Positions 12,801 through 18,814 of a stretch of DNA of 64,000 nt are shown here, piece by piece. The first letter of the stretch is position 1. Every line of letters begins with the position of its first letter. The notes beneath the pieces were generated by a model that made no database searches, was not told where the DNA came from, and saw only the letters and a list, made by a program, of their open reading frames with translations. The position numbers and the translations under genes are program-made. This stretch comes from Rosistilla carotiformis (lineage in GTDB: Bacteria; Planctomycetota; Planctomycetia; Pirellulales; Pirellulaceae), in the NCBI RefSeq assembly GCF_007753095.1, contig NZ_CP036348.1, positions 5,371,411 through 5,435,410 of the forward strand, written 5' to 3'.

Positions 12801-15800
12801 CGCGATCGGATCACGATCAGCGGCAGCCCGATCACTCTGACGATCGTCAACGACGACACGGCAACCGTCACGCTCACGGGGCAGAGAAGTCGCGATGAGG
12901 GAACGGCCACCGGAAACGATACGATCGACTACACGGTCACGCTCTCCAACCCGGTTCAAGATGGATTCTCTCTCGCCTACGCAAGTTCCAACGGCACCGC
13001 GACCGCCGGGGATGACTATGTCGCCAATTCGGGAACGCTGAATTTTTCAGGGACCGAGCTGACAAAAACGATCAGCGTGCAGATCACACGCGACAATAAG
13101 GTCGAAACCGATGAGACCTTCCAGTTGGCGATCGGTCCGATCACCGACGTATCCGCCGAGATCTTGAGCCAGTTGACGCTGGTCGATCCGTCGATCACGA
13201 CCACCTTGGTCAACGACGATTCGGCGACGCTGCGTTTGATTCCGCCAGCGGCGACCGACGAAGGATCTTCGCAGACGACCACGCCGTTCGATTTCACAGT
13301 CGAATTGTCCGCGCCGGTCCAAGGCGAATTGCGAATCCCTTTTAGCACAGTCGACGGGACCGCCACCGTTGCCGACAACGATTACGTCGCCCGAACCGGA
13401 ACGCTCGTCTTTTTTGATGGCTCGACGACGCCCAAGGTGATCACGATCGATGTGAACCAGGACGATCGCGTCGAAGCGTCGGAGAACTTTTCCGTTTCGC
13501 TGGGGACTCCGACGGGACCTGCGGCTTCGATACTCAGCGAACTCAACATCGAAGGCTCGCCCGCCACAGCAACGATTCAGAACGACGACTTCCCGCGACT
13601 GATCCTTTCGCCTCTGGCCCCCAGCGAGACCGAAGGAACCGGCGACGACGCGACGGTTCTCTCGTTCATGGTCCAGTTGACTGATGCCGTTCCCGGCGGC
13701 TTTGTGTTGCCCTACACGACCGATGACGGGACTGCGTTCGCCGGTAGCGACTACATCGACAACGATGGAACGCTCACGTTTAACGGCGATGCAGGGGAAA
13801 CGAAGGTGATCACCGTCTCGATCATCAAGGACAACCGCGTCGAAGGGGACGAGACGTTCGAACTGAACTTGGGCCAGTTGCAGCAGCTCGCTTCGGGGCA
13901 ACGCGTCGACATTCCGGACAGCCGCGCGATCGTGACGATCGTCGACGACGATACAACCACCCTGTCGATCGATCAAACGAGTGTCACGCAGAACGAAGGA
14001 ACCTCGGCCACCGGCACCGAATTCCTTTACACCGTGACGCTATCGAATCCTATCCAATCGTCGTTTAGCTTGCCTTACGCAACGGTCGATGGCACCGCGC
14101 GAGCGGCTGATGGCGACTTCACGGCAGTCGATTCGACGCTCGACTTCGTCGGCACCGCTGGTGAAACGCAGACCGTCCGGATCGTCGTCGCGGCGGACAA
14201 CATCGTCGAAGCGAACGAGTCGTTTTCGGTCGCGTTTGGCAATCTGATCGGTGTTCCCAACGAATTGGCCGATCGTGTGACCGTCGACTTTACCTCCGTC
14301 ACGGCGTCGATCGTCGACGACGACACCGCAACGATCACGGTCGCCGATGTCAGCGGTTCCGAATCGGCCGGCGCGTTGACCTTTAATGTGACAGCCAGTG
14401 CGATCGTGCAGGGGGGATTCTCGATCGGATATTCGTTGTCCGATGGCACCGCAACCCTTGCCGACAACGACTACGTCAACACCAACGGAACGCTCACGTT
14501 TGATGGCGTCACCCAACGCAGCGTCGTCGTGCAAATCGGCAGTGATGCCAAAGTCGAACGCAATGAGACGTTCCAGTTGATACTCGACGCGCTCGCGGGG
14601 CTGCCCGCCGGAATCGGCGATCGCGTGACGCTTGCCGACAATTCTGCGACAGCGACGATCACCAACGACGATACCGCTCAGTTCGCCTTCACCTCCGCCA
14701 CCAGCACGGTCCAAGAAGCTGCCGGTTCGCATTCGTTCAACGTCCGCTTGGATGCGGGAGCTGGCGGATCGATCGGCGAAGCGGTCACGGTGAATATCAC
14801 TGCAACCGGAACGGGGACGGCATCAAGCGCCGACTACACGCTGACGACGACCTCGATCACCTTCCCCGCCGGAAGCACAACGGGAACGACGTTGCCGGTG
14901 CAGTTGCAATTGACCGACGACAATCTCCAAGAGCCTTTTGAAACCGCGGTCTTCCAAATCGCCGTCGCGGGAGATGCGGTCGATGGGGCGGTCAGCGTTG
15001 GTTCCCCCAGCAGGCACACCGTCGAGATTCAAGACGATCCACGAACCGCCGTGATTTCAGGCAGCGTGTGGGTCGATGCGAACCAGAACACGTCCGCCGA
15101 CGCGGGCGAAATGATGCTCAGCGGGATCACTGTGCGATTGTCGGGAACCGATCTCCAAGGACAAGCGATCACGGCCGCGACAGCAACCGATGCGTTGGGA
15201 CGCTACCAATTTACCAACCTACCGGCGGGAACCTACACCGTCACGCAACAGCAACCGACCGATTACCACGACGGCAACGCGGTTGCCGGCAGCACGGGCG
15301 GGACGGTTTTGGAGAACCAAATCACCGGGATCGTCCTGGAACCGGCTGGCGTTTCGCAAAACAACAGCTTCATGGAAGCGGGAAAGAAAGCCCAATACGT
15401 CAACTCGGGACGTATCCTCTCGCGACCGATCGATCGCGACACCGTCTCGAGTTCGGAAGTTCAGGGCGTTCAGTTGCAGCGATCCGGTGCAACCTTGACC
15501 ATTCTGGGAACCGACGATCGCGACATCATCGAGGTCACGCCAGCAGCGAGTGCATCGGGGCAGCACATCCTGACGATCAATGGAGCAACGCAATCGATCA
15601 ATGCGAGCGAGGTCAGCGTGATCCGGATCGAAGGGGGCGGTGGGGACGATGACGTGATCTTCCGCGACACCGCCGGCAACGATCGGCTGACCGCCGCGGC
15701 GGATCAAGCGATCTTGGAGACAGCCAACTTGCGGATCGAATCGATCGCGAACGAGTTTGTCGAAGCGATCTCCAGCGGCGGAAGCGATCAGGCCGATCGC

Positions 15801-15845
15801 CAAGCACTCGACTTCATCTTACGTCTATCGGGCGATTGGCAATAA
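6813..15845 (+). CDS. Giant LEPR-XLL-type protein with 15 tandem modules and Calx-beta domains
   Basis: The protein has 3010 residues from the ATG at 6813; a GTG at 6765 is an in-frame alternative. The ATG gives the typical basic leader followed by ECLEQRQLLAGD. An N-terminal beta domain of about 150 residues resembles cohesin-like folds. Fifteen consecutive modules of about 113 residues follow, each with an E-(S/D)-G start, an SSDTTEGTV-like strand, the core NWNxPQTVTVTGVDD and a closing TNxDDDxAG. Seven Calx-beta-like domains come next (about 12490-15045; DGTA, DYxxxxGTLTF and NDDT motifs), then one SdrD-B-like module (about 15055-15300). The C-terminal tail carries a GGGGDDDVIF calcium-loop-like stretch. 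The architecture is that of an extracellular, calcium-stiffened adhesin or matrix protein. No enzyme domain is visible. It converges on the PIN toxin gene with a gap of only 6 bases. Confidence 0.85.
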   Translation: MRTPLSLRKLLRKSTSSRRRALRRRVLQSECLEQRQLLAGDVQLRFEFVDAAQSAVTSLSVGEDYTLRAYVRDVQTAAPDGIFRAYLDVNYDSSLAAASGAITHGPGYSMSPDGNTNTAGLIDEVGGSDSDATPPSNDTQRTAEYLLFSTTITPSAPGTLNLSIDDADGPTRSIQMWDLRQIPASEVALVGASIEIASNIIITPTTGLQTSEAGGSSSFTVRLGEQPTGNVSFNLSSSDTTEGTIDKSSLSFTSTNWNTPQTVTVTGVNDSIADGNVPYQIITTAITSTDSRFSGVNPSDISVTNLDDGDAAGITILDATDLTTRESGTRSDTFRVVLNSQPTATVTIPLTSNNALEGTVSPSQLVFTTSNWNVPQTVTVTGQNDDVDDGDQSYKIVLAKPTGSDSAYTALSANEVTVTNVDDDTAGVVVTPTSGLVTGEDGRTATFTVRLQSRPLGNVTVGLVSSDTTEGTLSTSSLSFNVTNWNTPQTVTVTGLNDNVDDGDIVYSVITTASASADPKYQLSASEVPNVSLTNADDADTAGFTISPATGLTTAESGAQQNTSFTIQLSSQPTATVVVSFASSDSSEGTVSPASQTFTTSNWNSPRTITISGVNDALSDGNIDYAVQVSSTSTDPKYVLNQSLPVTNVDDDPAGVTISRTSGLRTTEGGGTDSFNIRLDSQPTGNVVVSFTSSDTTEGTVAPSPITFSTTNWNVAQTVTLTGIDDPVQDGDIGYTISLSLASNDPAYDDLQAPSISATNADNEVNVTIQPVGDAITDETGRQATFSVSIDKEPTSNVTIALSSSDLTEGTVSPASVVFTPQNWNQPKTFTVTGVDDNIDDGDVSYTIITSAIQSNDPNYSGVNPADVTVVNQSAGDQAAVVVNADPNLTTTESGGTATFTVALATQPVAPVTIDLTSSNTAEGTVNPIQLTFTTSNWNTPRTVTVTGVDDLVDDGDASYSIRFDVLSADGKYNDLAVSDQAIRNTNNDVAGLNLTPATGLVTSEDGAVATFTVQLTSQPLQNVTVTPQSGDNSEGLVTSQPLTFTSTNWNQPQTVTVVGQNDDVKDGSVDYTVGFALTSTDPKYNALAVGTVQITNEDNEIPVTISAPSSSATSEDGTSVTFTVVLDQQPTDNVTIDLSSSDLGEATIDLTSLTFTSQNWDTPQTVTVTGVDDFIDDGNVAYRIITAAVVSNDPDFSGLKPADVLLTNNDNGDVAGINVSPRVDVTTSETAADGSTEVTVVLNSEPTASVIVELISSDTGEGTVAPTQLIFDATNWDTPQTVTLTGVDDFIDDGPVDYSIRFNALSADPKYNAIETADLVVSNLDDDVAGVRIESDGPLATSEDGGVAIFTVQLDSQPTADVTIALASDNTAEGTVAPQTLTFTTLNWNVPQTVTATGVDDAEKDGDVDYSIQLTATSTDSVYNAIPIASVVVTNQDDEVPITISAPSAATTSETGTEVTFTIVLDEQPSSDVTIGLSSSDTTEATIDIDSVLFTSDNWNVPQTITVRGVDDDIDDGDVDFRVITSVVQSDDPLFSVFDPRDILLTNQDDGDTAGITLTPSTTTQTSEAGTGTAATMQFVLDSQPTSDVTIAITSTDTTEGTVSASSLVFTADNWNVPQSVTVSGVNDDVDDGDIDYQIQFSVSSDDAKYAALTLPAQSFQNLNDDTAGVTVTPPGNLTTGEDGTSDQFVVVLNSEPTSDVTVTLVSSDTTEGTVDPQTLTFTPANWNIAQTVTVSGIDDSLEDDQVDYTVDATISSDDAKYAAVVIPAITASNIDDEVGVRFTPAGDLETSENGTTTFFDAVLTKQPTGEVRFDLASNDSGEVTISHIQLVFTPDNWDVPQRVTATGVDDASVDGDIATTIVTSAVVSDDVRFSGFNPRDLTVINRDNDTATLQVTAVTTSQVEGTAGGTTAFTFDLALTGSVTGGFDIDYATEDGTATAASGDYIDNDGSQSFVGTDGETHQVTVLVNHDNIVELNEQFQFALGALTATTDSIRDRITISGSPITLTIVNDDTATVTLTGQRSRDEGTATGNDTIDYTVTLSNPVQDGFSLAYASSNGTATAGDDYVANSGTLNFSGTELTKTISVQITRDNKVETDETFQLAIGPITDVSAEILSQLTLVDPSITTTLVNDDSATLRLIPPAATDEGSSQTTTPFDFTVELSAPVQGELRIPFSTVDGTATVADNDYVARTGTLVFFDGSTTPKVITIDVNQDDRVEASENFSVSLGTPTGPAASILSELNIEGSPATATIQNDDFPRLILSPLAPSETEGTGDDATVLSFMVQLTDAVPGGFVLPYTTDDGTAFAGSDYIDNDGTLTFNGDAGETKVITVSIIKDNRVEGDETFELNLGQLQQLASGQRVDIPDSRAIVTIVDDDTTTLSIDQTSVTQNEGTSATGTEFLYTVTLSNPIQSSFSLPYATVDGTARAADGDFTAVDSTLDFVGTAGETQTVRIVVAADNIVEANESFSVAFGNLIGVPNELADRVTVDFTSVTASIVDDDTATITVADVSGSESAGALTFNVTASAIVQGGFSIGYSLSDGTATLADNDYVNTNGTLTFDGVTQRSVVVQIGSDAKVERNETFQLILDALAGLPAGIGDRVTLADNSATATITNDDTAQFAFTSATSTVQEAAGSHSFNVRLDAGAGGSIGEAVTVNITATGTGTASSADYTLTTTSITFPAGSTTGTTLPVQLQLTDDNLQEPFETAVFQIAVAGDAVDGAVSVGSPSRHTVEIQDDPRTAVISGSVWVDANQNTSADAGEMMLSGITVRLSGTDLQGQAITAATATDALGRYQFTNLPAGTYTVTQQQPTDYHDGNAVAGSTGGTVLENQITGIVLEPAGVSQNNSFMEAGKKAQYVNSGRILSRPIDRDTVSSSEVQGVQLQRSGATLTILGTDDRDIIEVTPAASASGQHILTINGATQSINASEVSVIRIEGGGGDDDVIFRDTAGNDRLTAAADQAILETANLRIESIANEFVEAISSGGSDQADRQALDFILRLSGDWQ
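7407..12489 (+). repeat. Fifteen tandem coding repeats of about 339 bp
   Basis: I count 15 head-to-tail modules averaging 339 bp inside the giant gene. Each carries the NW(N/D)-x-PQTVTVTG block. They are clearly homologous but diverged at the DNA level, with conserved protein anchors, so this looks like an old expansion with selection on protein structure rather than a recent slippage array. Confidence 0.85.
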
Positions 15846-15851
15846 ACGAAT

Positions 15852-16280
15852 TCAGGCAGCCGTCCAATCTTCGAACCGCAGGTTCGGCACTCGAACAAAA
15901 TCGACGGTGTTGCGAGTCAGCAGGGTCAGATCGTTGGCGATCGCGATCGATGCGATCCGCAGGTCCATCGTTCCAATGCGAATCTTTTGGGACCGATATG
16001 AGGCAAAGACTTTGGCTGCCGCGTCATCAAAATCGGCCAACTGCACGTCGGAGAACTCTTGCAATGTTTCTCTCAATCGCTGATACGCTAAAACAACGCT
16101 CGCATCGGTCTTTGCTTTGGCAATCAAACTGGTCCAACCACGAAAACGTTCGTGAAATGTAACGATCGACAGAAAGACATTCTCTTCGGGCACGCTTTGA
16201 AGGCGGCGTATCAGCTGCTCAAACGAGTGACCTGTGGCACGCTGCAAGACACTCACATGATCGGTGTCCAGAAGAAACAC
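15852..16280 (-). CDS. PIN-domain ribonuclease toxin (VapC-like)
   Basis: A 142-residue protein with the layout of a PIN-domain RNase. The acidic residues expected to bind metal are visible: D5 and D7 (FLLDTDH), E44, D106 (GTMDLRIASIA) and D127 (TRNTVDF). PIN toxins of type II systems cleave tRNA or other RNA and are held inactive by a co-expressed antitoxin. The start is a GTG that shares one base with the antitoxin stop (TAGTG at 16282-16278), which suggests coupled translation. The 3' end stops 6 bases from the end of the convergent giant gene. Family assignment is firm; the RNA target is unknown. Confidence 0.88.
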   Translation of the reverse strand: MFLLDTDHVSVLQRATGHSFEQLIRRLQSVPEENVFLSIVTFHERFRGWTSLIAKAKTDASVVLAYQRLRETLQEFSDVQLADFDDAAAKVFASYRSQKIRIGTMDLRIASIAIANDLTLLTRNTVDFVRVPNLRFEDWTAA

Positions 16281-16489
16281 TAGTCTTCGTACTCCATCTG
16301 ATCCGTTTGCCGAGCTTCACGCCCCAGGCGGTCCATTTCATCGAAAACCGGATCTTCCTTATGTGAACCCACGAGCCTCTTTATCCACCCCGCCCGCGGT
16401 GGCTTCCGATCTACAATCTCGCGAAGCTGAACCATTTCTTTCTCAAGTTTGGCTATCCGCTCTTCGACCTTCGTTAGCGTTTGTCCCAT
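16280..16489 (-). CDS. Small coiled-coil antitoxin partner of the PIN toxin
   Basis: A 69-residue charged protein directly upstream of the PIN toxin. Residues 5-30 form a heptad-like helix (VEERIAKLEKEMVQLREIV). The C-terminus is acidic and ends MEYED. The ribosome site GGAAGGA precedes the ATG by about 11 bases. It lacks a recognisable AbrB, RHH or Phd DNA-binding fold, so it is called antitoxin from position, size and the one-base overlap with the toxin gene rather than from family membership. The acidic tail could bind the toxin active site; this is inference. Confidence 0.7.
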   Translation of the reverse strand: MGQTLTKVEERIAKLEKEMVQLREIVDRKPPRAGWIKRLVGSHKEDPVFDEMDRLGREARQTDQMEYED

Positions 16490-16550
16490 AGTTTCGTCAT
16501 CCTTCCCGCGTTACCGAATTGGAGTCTAGTAGAGAGGACGGATTTTTTTA

Positions 16551-16575
16551 TTAACCGCGTGGGCATCGCACCACG
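16551..16575 (-). repeat. 25-bp dispersed intergenic repeat, copy 1
   Basis: This 25-bp block (core CGTGGGCATCGC) matches a second copy at 22688-22712 at 22 of 25 positions. It lies about 62 bases upstream of the antitoxin start. It contains CGTGG and CCACG arms that could fold into a short hairpin. Function is unknown; it could be a repeat-family remnant or a shared upstream element. Confidence 0.6.
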
Positions 16576-16720
16576 TTTTTGAGGGCCGCACGCCCCAATG
16601 AGCTCGCGGTTAAACGAGGAAATACAATACGACTGACCTCTCCCATCATACCACGCGGCAATCGACATCGTGCAGCCGTAACCTGCACGAAGGATTTGAG
16701 TGGATCTTGCCGTGCCAATG

Positions 16721-16765
16721 AAAAAAGCACGGCGGAGTCCTTGGTGGGACAACGGCCGTGCTTTG
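16721..16765 (-). terminator. Rho-independent terminator of the c554-like cytochrome gene
   Basis: On the minus strand the arm AAAGCACGGC (16764-16755) pairs with its complement at 16733-16724, followed by a T run at 16724-16721. The loop of about 21 bases is long. It sits about 27 bases past the stop of the minus-strand cytochrome gene. Between here and the antitoxin start (16489) I see only the 25-bp repeat. Confidence 0.75.
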
Positions 16766-16791
16766 TTCGACACTTGGTGGATAGCTAGCGG

Positions 16792-17847
16792 CTATCGCTG
16801 CTGTAGCCAACGTTCTTCGCCCGGTACGTAGGGCTGGATGGCTGTCAGTTCGGCGCCGGTATGTTCTTCGGCAAACTGATAACCGAGCTTCGCGATCTTG
16901 TCAGCCGCATCGTTCAGCGCGTCGGCATTGTTGATGCTCAGCGGCACCGACATGTAGGTTTCGATGATCTCTCGCAACAGAGGAATCTGTGTCTTTTTGT
17001 AGACCGAGGCGAGGCGTTTGGCGACTGCCGAGGCACGCTTTGCAACGGTGTAACCGTAGGTGCTTTTGGAGGTCGCATTGCTGGTGGCTCGCAAGCTGAA
17101 TTCCAGATCGGCGATCATCCCGCTAACGAACAACAGATTCAACTCATCGGCCGTGTGCTTGGCGTTGTGAGTTCCGCCGCCGGCCAAGAAGCGATGTCGT
17201 ACCATTCCTTCAGACCATGAGACCATTTCGAAATCGAGGCTGCCGCTGCTGTGTCCGCCGACGTTGACTAGTTCCTCATCGGGAACGGTGTGGCACTTCA
17301 TACAGCTTTGCGCCATCGTGTAGATGTTGTGCGGATTCCGCATCCCGGCGGCGATACTGTCGGCGATCCGTTTCTCGCGATGCTCTTTGGATTCACTTTC
17401 ACGCGTGATCCCGGCGCCGCCATAGTTGTAATGGAGATCGATCCAGTTCTTTGCAGGCCCGTGGCACGATTCGCAAGAGATCCCGGAAATCGCGGAGACT
17501 TCGCCGTTCTCCGTTTTCTGCGTGTAGTGGCACGAGATGCAACGGCCGTCGTATTTGATCGACGAAACGCCCAACTTCTGCGCGATCTGCTTCGCTTCGG
17601 GACGACGATGCAGTTCTTCGAACGTTGCGTAGTGAGGCGTTCCCTTCCAAACTTCGATCTCGTTGGGATGGCACTTCGCGCACGTGGAGTACCCGAGCAC
17701 CAGGTTCGGATCCATCGGCGTGATCGCGGGTGGAACATGTCCGGTCTGATCGCCACGCGTTGTGCCAAAGACAGCTCCGGCAACAACGAACAACACGATC
17801 ACCCCAACAAACACAACACGCTTGTGGCAAAGACTGGCAAACAACAC
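16792..17847 (-). CDS. Four-heme c554-like cytochrome
   Basis: The 351-residue protein begins with a GTG preceded by GGGAG at 7 bases. An N-terminal hydrophobic segment (residues 11-28) would serve as signal or anchor. Four CxxCH heme c sites are present: CAKCH (56-60), CISCH (103-107), CESCH (125-129) and CMKCH (182-186). The spacing and the GISCESCHGP motif resemble the cytochrome c554 family. The C-terminal half (about 230-330) is helical without hemes. It would act as a periplasmic electron carrier. Neighbours do not form an operon with it, so the redox partner is unknown. It is read alone and ends at the terminator near 16721. Confidence 0.85.
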   Translation of the reverse strand: MLFASLCHKRVVFVGVIVLFVVAGAVFGTTRGDQTGHVPPAITPMDPNLVLGYSTCAKCHPNEIEVWKGTPHYATFEELHRRPEAKQIAQKLGVSSIKYDGRCISCHYTQKTENGEVSAISGISCESCHGPAKNWIDLHYNYGGAGITRESESKEHREKRIADSIAAGMRNPHNIYTMAQSCMKCHTVPDEELVNVGGHSSGSLDFEMVSWSEGMVRHRFLAGGGTHNAKHTADELNLLFVSGMIADLEFSLRATSNATSKSTYGYTVAKRASAVAKRLASVYKKTQIPLLREIIETYMSVPLSINNADALNDAADKIAKLGYQFAEEHTGAELTAIQPYVPGEERWLQQR

Positions 17848-18285
17848 GAACGACTCCCGCTACAACGTCATGAATGGATTCGATGGAATGGGCAGAAATG
17901 CCAAGGAACCCTACGTTACGGGTGTTGTCGGAACAAATCAGAGGCAGGGAAATTTGCTAGAAAGCGAAGCCACGCCCGCCATCTTCGGCCGTCGCGCAGC
18001 GGTTCGACGCGCGGTCGCACCGATTGTTCCAGTCATTCCGTTGCGCGTTCCCAGCGAAGCAACAAGCCGATCGTTCCAGCCAGCCCCACGGTTCGCTGCA
18101 CACATCGGCCGTCTGCATCGTCGCCCGCCTGCTTTTCGGATCGCCCGAACGCGCCTAATATGGGCGTGCAGCGTCGCCGCAAGGCTTCGCCGCCATCCCC
18201 AAAACAACTCGAAACCAACCGCTTGCAACGCCCACCTCTTTCCAGAACGCGTTGCGATATCTAACAACTTCAAGGAACATCACTC
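17848..18285. other. Intergenic region between the cytochrome and bcp genes
   Basis: These 438 bases separate two divergent genes. Long open frames occur on both strands but have no ribosome sites, arginine-rich composition and no recognisable motif, so I treat them as chance frames in GC-rich DNA. The only supported signal is the AAGGA ribosome site just before bcp. Confidence 0.5.
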
Positions 18286-18765
18286 ATGTCAGACTGGATC
18301 GAAGCAGGCCAGAAGGCTCCCGCGTTTCATTTGGCTAGCGACGAAGGGGGCAAGATCCGTTTGTCCAGCTTGAAGGGGAGCCCTGTGGTCCTCTACTTCT
18401 ATCCCAAAGACGACACGCCCGGTTGCACCAAAGAAGCGTGCGCCTTCCGCGATCGCAGCGAAGAGATCAAGGAATTGGGTGCGACCGTGTTGGGCGTGAG
18501 CCCCGATGACACCGCTTCGCACGCCAAGTTCCGCACCAAATACGAACTCAACTTTCCGCTGTTGGCCGATCCCGACCACAAAGTCGCCGAAGCGTATGGA
18601 GCGTGGCGAGAAAAGAACATGTACGGCAAAATAAGCATGGGAATCCAACGCTCGACATTTGTGATCGATGCCGAAGGCAAAGTGGCCAAAGTTTGGAAGC
18701 GTGTCAAAGTCGACGGTCACGATCAGCACGTGATCGACGCGATCAAAGCATTGACCGAAGCTTAA
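18286..18765 (+). CDS. bcp: Peroxiredoxin, thioredoxin-dependent thiol peroxidase (Bcp/PrxQ)
   Basis: The 159-residue protein matches the full length of the Bcp/PrxQ family, which reduces hydrogen peroxide and organic hydroperoxides using thioredoxin. The peroxidatic cysteine is C47 in DDTPGCTKEACAF, and the resolving cysteine is C52, the spacing of atypical two-cysteine PrxQ enzymes. The typical YFYPKDDTPGCT strand-loop-helix and a late FVIDAEGKV strand are visible. AAGGA lies about 10 bases before the ATG. It has no signal peptide and is expected in the cytoplasm. It is transcribed alone and converges on the DUF1549 gene. Confidence 0.95.
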   Translation: MSDWIEAGQKAPAFHLASDEGGKIRLSSLKGSPVVLYFYPKDDTPGCTKEACAFRDRSEEIKELGATVLGVSPDDTASHAKFRTKYELNFPLLADPDHKVAEAYGAWREKNMYGKISMGIQRSTFVIDAEGKVAKVWKRVKVDGHDQHVIDAIKALTEA

Positions 18766-18814
18766 TCTTCGTCGCGAAGAGATTCCTTGGCGCGAACGAC
18801 AATCGTCTCGTTCG

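Noticed and set aside
13047-13976. Minus-strand frames of 200-310 codons within the giant gene
   Set aside because: They arise from the GAC/GTC-rich repeat codons read backwards and carry Arg/Asp-rich translations without motifs.
16474-16773. Possible 99-residue minus-strand protein upstream of the antitoxin
   Set aside because: It overlaps the antitoxin start and the 25-bp repeat and terminator, lacks a ribosome site, and has no recognisable motif.
17290-18264. 324-codon plus-strand frame through the cytochrome gene and intergenic region
   Set aside because: Mostly antisense to the four-heme cytochrome and Arg-rich without domains.
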